Shown: in pieces, positions 31,997 through 44,400 of the stretch | Numbering within the stretch: the first letter of the stretch is position 1 | Layout: each line of letters begins with the position of its first letter | Origin: Fusobacterium sp. JB019 | GTDB lineage: Bacteria > Fusobacteriota > Fusobacteriia > Fusobacteriales > Fusobacteriaceae | DNA length: 64,000 nt | Assembly (NCBI GenBank): GCA_030673965.1 | Contig: JAUTCN010000006.1 | Span: 1-64,000 of the forward strand | Direction of reading: 5' to 3' | Translations under genes and position numbers: made by a program | The notes under the pieces: generated by a model | The model's database searches: none | What the model was told of the DNA's origin: nothing | What the model saw: the letters and a program-made list of their open reading frames with translations, nothing else

Positions 31997-34900
31997 ATGT
32001 TATTAAAAAACAGACTAGGTTTAGTGTGCTTTTTTTTAGTATTAACAGAAATTGTAAATGCTGAATTAAAAAAAGAAATTGTTCAAGAAAATGTAATATT
32101 TAATCAAGGGTTTCAATTACAAGAAAAAAACAATTATGAAGAAAAGGGAGAGGTATTAGTTAGTTTAAATCCTATGATTTGTTTACCAAAAATGGAAGTA
32201 GTAGGATTTAGAGAAAAATTTGATTCATTGGGCGTTTGTATATATACAAACTATATTAATTTTATAAATAGATTTAATATAGTATTTTATGAAGATGAAA
32301 GTGGAAGAAATGAAATATTTTCAAAGGATATTAATGGAAAAGAGCTTTTAGAAAAATATAGTATAGAGATACCATTAGAGTATAGATATAAGAAGAAATT
32401 GTACTATAAATTAGTTGCTTATGATGATGAAGCTAATTTTGATGAGACAAAAATTCATACTTTAGATATGAAATATAAAAGAAAAGATTTTAAAGGATTA
32501 TTAGAAAAGATATATGATAAATCATCACTAGTGATTCATAATATTCCTTTGAATTTTTTTAAAGTTACTTTTTTTGGGAAAGAATTTAAAAGTGAAGAAA
32601 AAATAGTACTAGATAATGTAGAAGTGAAAGTAGACAAAAAAGGAACTTTTGTATATGAGAGTTACTATATGCCAGGAAAATATGAAGTAAGTTGTAAAAC
32701 AGATAATTATTCTTTACCTATCCAGTTTGAGGTGGATAATAATTATTCTTTTTTAGTTGGTATAGCAGATTTAAAAATGGGAACAAATGGAATAAGTAGA
32801 AAAAGTGATTTATTAACAAAGGGAGAAGAATATGTTGATAATACTTTTAATGAAGGAAGACTAGCTTTTTATACAAGAAATAGAATAGATAAATATAATA
32901 TAGTAGCTCAATTGGATACTGATAGCCAGAGAATAAAGCATCTTTTTGATGGTCTTGGAAGAAGAAATAACAGAGAAATATTCAAAGATATGAAGACAGA
33001 AGATAAGGGCTATACTTTTGGCGATGATTCTTTTTCAAAGATGGATGTTGATACTCAAGGGAAAATGTATATAAGAGCTGAGTGGGATAAAAATAAGGTG
33101 TTATGGGGTAACTATAATACAGAAATAAATAATGGAGAATATTTAAATTATTCAAAATCTCTATATGGGGCAAACTTTAAAGGAGCTAGTTCTCTAGTTA
33201 CAAAATATGGAGAAAATAAGACAAATTGGGGAGCTTTCTTTTCTAACCCAGAAGTTTTAGAAGAATATAATATATTTTTAGGAACTGGAGGTAGTCTTTA
33301 TTATTTACAAAATAAAGATATAGTAGAAGGAAGCGAAGAGGTAAAAATAGAAGTTAGAAATGAAAAAACAGGATTAAAAATAAAAGAAATTTCTTTATCA
33401 GAGGATGAAGATTATGAAATAAATAGAATTCAAGGTAGGATTATTTTAAATGAGCCACTATATCAGTATGGAGCAAGTGATATAGGTGGTCTTATTAAGG
33501 ATAATCCTATTTCTGATATAAAAATTTATTTAAAGGTATATTACCAATATTATGATAAAGAGTTAGTTGAAAAAAATGATTATTCAACAGGTGGATATTA
33601 TAATACTTGGATAAATGATAATTTTAAATTAGGTGTAACAGGAATACATTCAACAGAACTAGATAAAACTTATGAATTACAAGGAATTAATGGAGTTTTA
33701 AGAAAAACTAAAAACACATATGCAAAATTTGAATATGGAAAAAGTAAAGGTAAAAGAATAGAAAAAGGATATTATTCTTCAAATGGAGGAATGGAATTTA
33801 AAGATATAGATTACAAATCAGATGATGAAGATAGCAGACATAATTCAGGTAAAGTTTATAGCATTGAAGGAGTTGTAAAACTTAATGAAATAAATAAAAG
33901 ATTTAATAAGAATTCATTCACAAATTTTTGGTATAAAAAGAAAGAAAAAGGATTTTCAATGGATTCTTTAGAAGAAGGAAATGAAGAAGAAAAATATGGG
34001 TTTACTCTTAAACAAATAATTACTTCTAAATTATCAACTTTATTTAGCTATTCAATGGAAAAAATAAAAGATGAAGATAAAGAAGACGAAAATGAAGACA
34101 TATCAATTCAAGGAAATTATGCAGTAAATAACAAGTTGACATTATCAGGTGAAATAAAAAGAAGTGAAGATGATTCAGATGATAATGATAGTTTAAGCAG
34201 TGAAGATTCCAACGATGAAAATAAAACAGAAGTAGGTATTCAAGGAAATTATAGATTTAGTAATTCTACAACAGGTTATCTAGGTCTTCAACAATCTATA
34301 GATAGCTCAGAAAATGATTTAATGATAAATTTAGGTGGAAATACTAAGGTACTTAAAAATTTAAGTATTAAAGGTGAATATTCTATAGGACAAGATGAAG
34401 AAGGAGCTTTATTAGGTCTAAATTATTTAGTAGCAGATAATTATGAAACATATTTAAATTTCAAAAGAGAAAATGATGATTCAACTAATGATAATGATAT
34501 TACTTTTGGACAAAAAGTTTTATTAGGTGAAAAATATGAAATATATCAAGAGAATCAATTTAATACAGGAAAAGATTCTGAGGAAGAAATAAGTCAAGTT
34601 TATGGTTTAAATATAAACTTAACTAAAAATACAAAATATGGAATAGGTTATGAACAAGGTGATTTAAAAGAAAAAGATGAGAATAAGAAGAGAAAATCAA
34701 TAAGCTTGTCTCTATCATATAACAATCATGACAATTTTAAATATAGTAACCGTTTAGAATTAATAAAAGATAAGTCAGAAAAAACAGATACAGAGGAATG
34801 GCTAACAGTAAATGATATTAAATATAAATTGAATGAAGAATGGACAGCTATAGGAAAATTAGATTTTTCAATAACAGAAAATAAAAAAACAGGAGACTAT

Positions 34901-35425
34901 GACAAAAAATTTATGGAGTTAGGTATTGGTGGAGCTTATAGACCAATATATAATGATAGATTAAATATTTTATGGAAATATTCCTATATCTATGATCTTA
35001 ATGGTTTTGATAAAGATGAAGATTATAGTTTTGGAGATTTAGATGAGAGATCAAATATTTATTCTATTGACGCAGTATATTCTTTTACAAAGAAACTAGA
35101 TGTTGGAGGAAAATTAGCATATAAGCAATCTGAAATGAAAGCAGCAAATGATGAAGATAATTGGTATAGTGCTAAAACATCATTATATGCAATAAATGCA
35201 AGCTATAATTTTTATGGGGATTATAGAATTTCAGGAGAATATCATTGGTTGGTTTCAGATGAAAACTCAGAAGTGAAAGAAGGATGCATAATAGGAATAG
35301 ATTATGATGTAAAAGAAAATTTAAGGGTAGGTATTGGCTATAACTTTACTAAGTTTAGTGATGACTTAAGATATGATGATTATAGGGCTGAGGGTGTTTT
35401 TGTAAATATAGTAGGGAAATTTTAA
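31997..35425 (+). CDS. Large outer-membrane barrel protein, partner of the giant protein
   Basis: A 1142-residue exported protein. Residues 1-22 are a signal peptide (ending EIVNA). Next comes a periplasmic or surface N-terminal part (about 23-250) with small beta domains, then a segment with LVGIADLKMG (about 250), GKMYIRAEWDKNKVLWGNYN (about 356) and GTGGSLYYLQNKD (about 429). From about 520 the protein is a long series of amphipathic strands with acidic loops (for example EDSDDNDS-type stretches near 34160-34215), ending in VGKF, an aromatic end typical of outer-membrane barrels. Very similar middle segments occur, as I recall, in large Gram-negative outer-membrane proteins linked to DUF11-repeat proteins. 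The ATG at 31997 follows GGGGGGAG; a longer frame starting at TTG 31922 would begin inside the promoter. It precedes the giant gene by 14 bases and probably anchors or exports it. Confidence 0.75.
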   Translation: MLLKNRLGLVCFFLVLTEIVNAELKKEIVQENVIFNQGFQLQEKNNYEEKGEVLVSLNPMICLPKMEVVGFREKFDSLGVCIYTNYINFINRFNIVFYEDESGRNEIFSKDINGKELLEKYSIEIPLEYRYKKKLYYKLVAYDDEANFDETKIHTLDMKYKRKDFKGLLEKIYDKSSLVIHNIPLNFFKVTFFGKEFKSEEKIVLDNVEVKVDKKGTFVYESYYMPGKYEVSCKTDNYSLPIQFEVDNNYSFLVGIADLKMGTNGISRKSDLLTKGEEYVDNTFNEGRLAFYTRNRIDKYNIVAQLDTDSQRIKHLFDGLGRRNNREIFKDMKTEDKGYTFGDDSFSKMDVDTQGKMYIRAEWDKNKVLWGNYNTEINNGEYLNYSKSLYGANFKGASSLVTKYGENKTNWGAFFSNPEVLEEYNIFLGTGGSLYYLQNKDIVEGSEEVKIEVRNEKTGLKIKEISLSEDEDYEINRIQGRIILNEPLYQYGASDIGGLIKDNPISDIKIYLKVYYQYYDKELVEKNDYSTGGYYNTWINDNFKLGVTGIHSTELDKTYELQGINGVLRKTKNTYAKFEYGKSKGKRIEKGYYSSNGGMEFKDIDYKSDDEDSRHNSGKVYSIEGVVKLNEINKRFNKNSFTNFWYKKKEKGFSMDSLEEGNEEEKYGFTLKQIITSKLSTLFSYSMEKIKDEDKEDENEDISIQGNYAVNNKLTLSGEIKRSEDDSDDNDSLSSEDSNDENKTEVGIQGNYRFSNSTTGYLGLQQSIDSSENDLMINLGGNTKVLKNLSIKGEYSIGQDEEGALLGLNYLVADNYETYLNFKRENDDSTNDNDITFGQKVLLGEKYEIYQENQFNTGKDSEEEISQVYGLNINLTKNTKYGIGYEQGDLKEKDENKKRKSISLSLSYNNHDNFKYSNRLELIKDKSEKTDTEEWLTVNDIKYKLNEEWTAIGKLDFSITENKKTGDYDKKFMELGIGGAYRPIYNDRLNILWKYSYIYDLNGFDKDEDYSFGDLDERSNIYSIDAVYSFTKKLDVGGKLAYKQSEMKAANDEDNWYSAKTSLYAINASYNFYGDYRISGEYHWLVSDENSEVKEGCIIGIDYDVKENLRVGIGYNFTKFSDDLRYDDYRAEGVFVNIVGKF

Positions 35426-35439
35426 TAAAGGAGAAATAA

Positions 35440-38400
35440 ATGGGAAAGTTTAGCAAAAGGTATAGTTACATAACAATGTTTTTGTTTTTTATTTTAAGTA
35501 TAGTTAGTTTTTCACAAGAAACAGAAGATAACTGGCTAGAATATCCTTCTGAACATGAAATGACAGGAAGTTTTATTTCAAATAAAAATACGTATAATTG
35601 TTGGACTGCAGTTGATGGAGCTATAAAAGTTATAGATAATTTATATTCAGAAACTAGTGAAAATAATTTATTAAAACCAGTGAGTGGAAAAAATTATTTT
35701 GGAATCCAAGCTGAAAGCACAACGGTTCCAACAAGTGCAAAAGCAATGGTTGCTTTAGGTAAGGAATTAGTAAGTGGGAAAACATATGAAACAAATATTT
35801 GGTATTATAATGGTTATTCTATAAATAATAGAACAGAAACTACTAAGAGAAAAATAGTTAATACAAAGGTTTATTTAGCTTATTCATTACCAGAAGCTAA
35901 GGAAGGGACTATTCAAATAGATGAAAGTTTTTTAGCAAACTGTAAAGAGATATCAACTTTATCAGATGATGGGAGTAATAACAATTGGAAGCAAACTAAT
36001 TTAACATTTACTTCTGATAAGTCTGGTAGAGGTTATTTAATATTTATTCCTTTGGTATCTTCAGAAATTCCTGTAGAAAATGCAGTATCAACTTATTTTG
36101 CAATAGAGCAAGGGACTGTTTCTTCTATAAATGAAAAAGTTGAATTGCATGATAAAGGGGTTCAATTTTTAGGAAGTGATTATGCAGAAACTTATGGAAA
36201 AGATGATGGAATAGTAGGAAAAGGAGAAACAGTAAGTATTAATTATATAGTAGACAATACTAATACTGCAAGTTGGAATCATGAAAAAGAAATAAAAATC
36301 TCATCTTCAAGATTAGGTTTTATTGATGGAACAACTTTTAAATTAGTTAAAGAAAAAGATGCTGTTTCTGAAATTGTATCTACTAATAATTATGAAATAG
36401 ATATACAAAATGGGCAATTAAATTTTAAAATTTTAAATTTAGATTCAGAAAGTAAATATACAATGTCAGTTGATGCTTTTTATGAAAAATATTCTGATGA
36501 AGCTAATATACCTGGAGTAGATTATACTTTATATAATTCTTTTAGTGATAAACTTTATTATGAAAAGGGAGAGAAAAAAGATTTAACAATAAATGTAGAT
36601 GAAGTGGAAGGAAATATTTCAAAAAGACATAATATAATTGATATTGAAGGTGAACTAGTAAGATTAGGAAATGATATATCAGTTGATGATGGATGGATAG
36701 GAAAAGATTCATCAAAGATAGGATATAAAAATTTATACTTTGGAAATAATAGTATAACAATTAATGCTAGTCATAATGGTTGGGTTTGTGGTTATTTGAA
36801 AAAAGGTTCTTTAAATGATAGAGGACAGTATGATTATTCTTGGGAAAAGATATTTGAAAAAGAGATAGTTGCAGGAAATAATGATATATTATTTGATACT
36901 CCTGATGGAACTGATATGATGGAAAAGTTAATTTTGAAATATTCAATAAATAGAAATGATGTAAATAGTATTGAAAAATATTCAGGAAGTGGAGAAGTTG
37001 AAATTTATGATATAGATCCTATGAAGAGTTTAAATGTAGAGATTTTAGATATTCAAGATTTAGGAGTTCCTACAGAGGATACAATAGAAGATTTTATAGG
37101 AAGTGAAGATGGAAAATTTTGTTATGGAGAAAAAGTGAAATATAAAATAAAAATTTCAAATTTCCAAAACTTTGAAATAAGAAATAAAAAGATTACTTTT
37201 AAAAGTACCATGGCAATTTTAGATAAAAGTTTTTTAGAAGTTAAAGATGCTGACGGAAAAGATGTTTTAGGAAAAATTCAAAGAATAGAAAATTCTCAAT
37301 TTGTAGAAGGTGGTTATAATATTTTAATAAATTCCCTGCTTCCTAATGAAGAAGTATATTTATATGTTAAAGGAGATTTATTAAGAGAAGATTTTAAAGA
37401 AGGAGATACTTGGGAGCTTTCAGATGAAATTAGAGATGGAAATATTCTAATTAGTAATACAAGTAAAAGAGAGATTAATAATAGAGACTATGGTAATAAT
37501 AAAACAGGAAAATATTCTAAATTAGATGAAGTAAGACATTATCAGTTAACCAAAGCAAATGGAGATACTCTTTATTTAGGGGAAGGGGTAACTTATAATA
37601 ATGAGATTAGTCCTATAGATAATGATATGAGTAATAATGGTGTAGAAGTACCTAAATATTTAGGGAATAAAGAACTTTATAAGAATCATTATGCTCTTTT
37701 CATAGGAGTTCCAAATAAATTGTCTATTGATATTAGTGATAATGCTTGGGTCAGTGTTTGGATAAATAATCAAGAAAAATGGCAGGAAGGATCACTGGAT
37801 AGATATCATATTTTTAAAGGAGTTAAAAATGCTTATTATAATTCAGAAACAGGGAAATATAATATAGAGATTAATCCTCCTAATCAACCAGGAGAATTTA
37901 AGACTTTAAGGATAAGAACAGCTTATAATGAACTTGAAGTTAGTGATCCCTTAAAAACCGCTTCTTCAGGTGAGGTAGAAGATTATGAAGTTGCTATATT
38001 GCCTCCTTTAGAGCCAACTGTTTTAAATTTTGAAGATTTAGGAATAAATATTCAAGGGAAAATAAATGGAGCAGATAATGACATAGTAAGTTTTGGAGAA
38101 AAAGTAAGATATACACTTGAAGTTAAAAATTTAATAAATATACCAGTTGAAGGGAAAAGTATAGTTTACAGAACTAATATGGGAAGTTTGATAGATGGTA
38201 GTTTAAAAAAATTAACTAGTGATGGCATAAAGGTATCAGTTGATGAGGTAACTGATGAGAATACTCCTTCAGGATATAAAGATTATAAATTTATTTTTGA
38301 TAGATTTGAAAAGTCTGTGGAAGGTTCAATATCTAAAACTGAAATTTCTTTTGAAGTGAATGTTAATAGAGAAGATGAAACTAATTGGAAATTAATTGAT

Positions 38401-41400
38401 TCTTTCTTAAGTGAGGGAGCTTTATGGGAAACAAGAGAAAATAATCTTCTTGAAAGAAACTATGGGACACAAGATGAAGTAAGACATTATGGATTTCAGT
38501 TAGATAACGGAACTGTAGGAAAAATGGGGGAAAACATTTTATTTGCTAATAATTCTAGTGAATTTACTCCTGTAAATGAGGGAGATGGAGTAGTTTTTCC
38601 TCATTCAGAAAAAGATGAGAATATAAATATATTATATGAAAATGGAGAAACAAAGTTAAATGTTAATGTAAATAATCCAGGATATGTAAGAGCGTGGATA
38701 AATTATGAAGGAACTTGGGAGGCAATATCAGATATAACAGAAGTATCTCAAGGGGATAATGAATTAACAGTAAGAAAACAAGGTATATTAGATAAAAAAT
38801 TTAAAGTAAGAGTAAGATATTCATTAATTGAAAGCGATCTAAATAGCCCAGTAGACAGAGGAATAACTGGAGAAGTAGAAGATTATGAAATATTAGGTTA
38901 TGAATTATTAAAAGTTAAATTTAATGATAGCATTGATTCTTTAAAAGCTTCTCATGAGGAACTAGGAATAGAAACAGATAAGGGTATAGTTGGAGAAAAA
39001 GATGGGAACTATTCTTATAAAGAAGATTTAATGTATAAGATTGATATAAAGAATTTAAGTTCAGGTGAAATAAATGATCAAGAAGTTATATTAACTACAG
39101 ATATAGGGGAAATACTTAATATAAATGATTTAAAGACTTTTGTAATGGAAGGAACTTTAGAAGATGATGTTAATAATAAAGTGAATCTTATTGAACAATC
39201 ACAAGATACAGAAAATAGAGTTTCTATAGAAAGATTACAAGACAGAAAATATAAAATAAAAATATCTAAATTAAATTCAAAGGAAATAATAGAAGTTAGA
39301 TTTAAAGTTAATTTAGAAAAAGAATATATAATAAAAAATAATCCAACTAGCTCTTTAAGCGATAAAAGAGAATATATATTTAAATCTACAGATAAACTTG
39401 AAGTTGCAGGAAGATTAAATGACTCTCATACAATAAATATGGGAAATAAAGATTATGACTCTACATTAATTGGAAACAATGATTATTATGTGAGCACTCA
39501 TTTTACTAATAAAGCAAGACATAATATAGTAAAAATAGGAGAAGGACAAGAATTAATAAAATTAGGAAATACTATTGATGGAGATAGAAGTAAAGATCAG
39601 TTAAATGCAAATGAAGCTATAGGAGTAATAGAGGGGACTAAATCAACAAATGATGGGGTAGCTCTAAGAAATATAGAAACTTCAGGGGCAAAGGATATTA
39701 TAAATATAGGTCCTTGGAAAAATAATGGGCCAGCAGGGGAATACGTTCTTTATAATATGGCAAATAATATTTTACCAGTAACAGCAACTAAAGAAGGTTA
39801 TGTTTCAATATGGATACATTATATAAATCGTAGTTATAGTACAGGAAATGATTATGAAAATTATAGAAGAGATTGGGATGAATCAAATGATTTTTATGGA
39901 ATTTATAATGTAGATGCTGGTGAAAATAATATAGAGTTAGACCTTACAAAACAAGAAGGATGGTATAAATGTAAATATTGGACTGGTTATCATACAAATA
40001 CTAAATTAGATTTTTGTGGAACTCACACAGCTATAGTAAGAGTAAGATATGGTCTTACAAGATCAGAGCTTTCTAGTGTAAGAGGAGTAGCTACAACAGG
40101 AGAAGTAGAGGAATATAAGATAAATAGCTTTATGCCTCCGTTTAAACTTTCTTTTTCTCATTTTAAAGATTTAGGTTTAGATATTGATGGGGAACAAAAG
40201 GGAGTTGCAGATGGTGTTTTAACTCTAGAGGAAAAATTCGAAAGAGAAATAACTATTGAAAATATAACAAGAGCAAAACAAAGCGGTAAGTCAATTATTT
40301 TCAGAACTTCCATGTCAGATATTGTGGACTTAAATTCTTTTGAAGTATCAGGAACTAATAGTAATTTAGAGAAATCAAATATAAGTATTGAAAAAATCCA
40401 AGACGATTATAGAGATGCATATTATGATGGAGCTAAAATAAGAGAATATAAGATAAATATTGGGGATATAGATCCAGGTAAAAATATAAAAATTAAATTT
40501 ACTATGGAGATGAATGATAATGGAAATCCATTTGAATATTACAGAAATACATATGCTTGGAAATTATTTCAATATTTAAGATATGATGATAGAACTTTAT
40601 GTTTTGATAATTTAGGAGATATTCTTCATGATAGAGGACATAATGGATGGTATAATAATAAATTAAAACACTTTCAGTTTAAAATAGAGGGAACAGATGT
40701 TTCTTTAGGAGATAGTGTAAATTTTGGAAAAAATGAAAATGATTTACAAAGTGGTGATGGGATAGCCTCTGAAGGGATAAAGAATTTCCCAAGATATAAA
40801 AAGAAAGAAGAAACTGAAGAAATAAACACTTTATACGGGGGAGCAAAACATATTTTAGATATAGATGTTTCTCATGATGGTTATTTATCTATTTATACTA
40901 ATTTAGATGGAAAGGAAATATGGAAAGAGTTAGTTTCTCCTAAAGAGGTAGTAGCTGGAATAAATCATATTGAATTTACATTCCCTAATAATTACGAAGG
41001 GAAAGAAGAAGTAAAACTAAGAGTAAGATATGGTGCTAGAGAAAAAGATGTTACTGGTAATGGAGATATTCCTATAGAAAATGCTTCAACAGGGGAAGTG
41101 GAAGATTATGAATATAGAGTTCTTCCTCCTATGACTGCCAATTTTGGAAAATGCGAAGATTTAGGAGTTACTACAGATATTGAAAATGCTTCAGGAACAA
41201 CTATTTTTGGAAAAAATGATGGTCATTGGACAAAAAACGAAGTGATTAGACAAGAAATAATAGTACAAAACTTAACAAATAGTGATTTTAATAAGGAGGA
41301 TTTGTCTACTAAGATTGTTAAATTAAGTTCTACTTTGGGGGAGATAGAAGATGTTAATAATTGTCAGTTAGAAGCTAAATATTTAACTGGTGAAGATATA

Positions 41401-44400
41401 ACTGATAGTATATCAATTGAAAAGGGAACTAAATTAGGAGAATATTATTTTGTTTTGAGCAACTTAAAAGCTAATGGGGAAGTAAGTGTAAAATTTAATT
41501 ATAAAGTAAAAAGAGAAAATAGAAGCTTTAATTTAAATAACTATTTAAAAATTGTAAAAACTGTAAATACAGATGATGGAATAAAACAAGATGAATTTTA
41601 TAATCATAGAGATATAGATGGACAATATTTACAAAGAAAAATAGATGGTGGATATGCAGGATGGCATTATTTTACCAAGGAACAACCACATTTAGGTGAA
41701 AAAGTTGGATATAATGATTATGATTGGGATAATGTTTATGAAGAAGATCATTTAGAAAATGATGGAGTTATTATAAATGAATATGAAAATATTTTAACTT
41801 TATTAAGTGAAGTGGAAAATACAATAAAAGTAACAGCTACTCATAAAGGATATATTCAATTATGGCTTTATAATCATAATGGTGGACGAGATTATAAAAT
41901 ATTAAAAGAACCTTTATTAATAGATGCAGGAGAAAATACTATAAAATTTACTCTACCAATAAAAGATGCAGGTGGAAATTCTTTCCATACAAATATAGCT
42001 AATAGTAGACTAATGATAAGATATGGGCAAACATTATCAGAAGTTTCTTTAGGAGATAGATATTTTGATGATGCACCTAATACTGGAATGAGTACAGGGG
42101 AAACTGAAGAATATAATGTAAGAGTTTTACCTCCAGCAGACATAAAATTTATTAAATATGAAGAATTAGGAGTGGAAGCTGAAAATTCTAAAATATATGG
42201 ATTAAATGATGCTAATGTTGCATTAGGAGAAAGAGTTAGACAAACTGTTGAAGTTACAAATATTTCAGATTTTGATTTGGATCACGATCAAATGACAAGA
42301 AAAGTTGTAGAATTTCAGTCTAATAATGGAATATTAGAACTAAATGAAGATGGAACAATAAACAAAGAAAGACTTGCTTTAAGTGCTCATAAAATTTTAG
42401 AGGATGATAGTAAGGTAGACTGTACTTTGGATATAACAGTTGAAAAAGGAGTAGATGATTCTCATTATAAATTTATTTTAAATGGATTAGCATTAAACGG
42501 AAAAGTAGAGATAGCTTTTAATTATTTAGTAACTAAAGAAAATGATAATAAAGTTATAAATAAGTTATATATTGCAAACTCTTTTTCTAATATAGAGAGA
42601 GATTCAACACAAACTCCTAAGATAGTAGGGAATAAATATCCTGACTTTAATAAAGATTATGGACAAGTAGATACAAGCCCTACAATAAATAATAGACATT
42701 ATTATGTTAAAGAAAAGCCTTGTTTAGGAGAGCAAGTTACATATAATGATAGTTACCATGAAACGACTAGAGAAGATAATGATGGAGTTGAAATAAGATC
42801 ATTAGCAAGATATGGAGAATCTGAAGAAAGATTAACTTTATTTAGTAATCAATGGAATGAAATAAATATAAAAAAAGTATCAGAAGAGGGATATGTAAAA
42901 ATATGGCTAGATAATACACCTATAAAAATAAAGGAAAATTATTTAGATGAAGGGACAGGAAATGAGCTTTTCTTAATTAAAGAAGAAGAAAAAGAAAATA
43001 AAAAATTATATATTTATATTCCTAAGGATTTTGAATATAAAACAGGAACTTCAAGAAAACATCTTATTATAAGATATTCAGTTAATGAAAAAGATATTGA
43101 AAATTATAATACTTCTGCTAAATTAGGTGAAGCAGAAGAGTATATAGTTAGAGTAATACCTCCTATTGAAGGAAGATTTATTCCTAAAACAGATGGAGAA
43201 ATAAGAGATTTAGGTGTTAAATTAAATTCTAGTGCAGGAAGTAATGCAGGAAAAATATTTGGAGCTAGAGATGGTGAAATAACTTTAAGAGAATTATTTG
43301 AAGAGCATCTAGAATTTAGAAATGATTTAGATAAAGAAACAGAATTTACACCAGTTGAAATTAATAGTAATATAGCTTACTCCTTTGAAGATTATGATGT
43401 TAAGAAAACAAATAATTTAGCAGAAATAGAATTTTTAGTAAACGGAGAGGATAAAAAAGAAGAATATATTAAGGATATAACTATTAATGGTAAAAAAATA
43501 AAATTTAATTTGAAGTTAGGACCAAATGAAATAGGGACATTAAAATTCAAATTGAAACCATTAGAAGAAGATAAAGATAAATGGAAAATAATAAATAGTA
43601 TAAATATTTCATCAACTTTTCAAGATATTACAGATGAAAATTATACATTATCAGGAAGTGGAAGAACTTATCCAGTAAGTGAAATGAATGGAAAAGTTTA
43701 TTATCCTGAATTTAAAGTAGATTTTGAAAATGCTTCATCAACTCATACTTGGAATCCGTATGATTTTTATAATAGAAAATATGGAAGTCATGCCTACATG
43801 ATAAGAAATGAGGCAATTACTAATTATTCTAATTTAGGTGAAATAATAAATCCAGAAACTAGAAATTATCAGGTTACTTGGAGTAGTACACCAAATAATT
43901 CAGCAGATGATGATACTTTTATTAAATCTGATGGGGGAATAGATATTCCTAAAAATTCATCAAATAAACTATATCTATATAATGATGCTAATAATAAATT
44001 TCATTACATGGCAACAGAGGATGGATATGTAACTTTTTGGCTATGGCATAGAACAGGATGGAGCGGTAATTATCCTTGGGTGGATGAACATTTATTAGAT
44101 AAATATCAAAAATATAATGGACCTTATGGAGAATATACGAAAATTTCAACTCCAATAAAAGTTAATAAAGGTGAAAATGTAATAGATTTATATGTTAAAA
44201 ATTTATGGTATGAAAATGATTATAACGATTATGATCATCAGAATCTGGGAACAAGTTATGGGGTTCTTAGAGTAAAATATGCACTAGAAGCAGATGATCC
44301 TGGATTAGCAAAACCAATTGATTTCTTATCTACTGGAGAAGTAGAAGATTATAAAATTGCAAGTTTCGCAATACCTTTTACAATAGATAATATTGAAATA

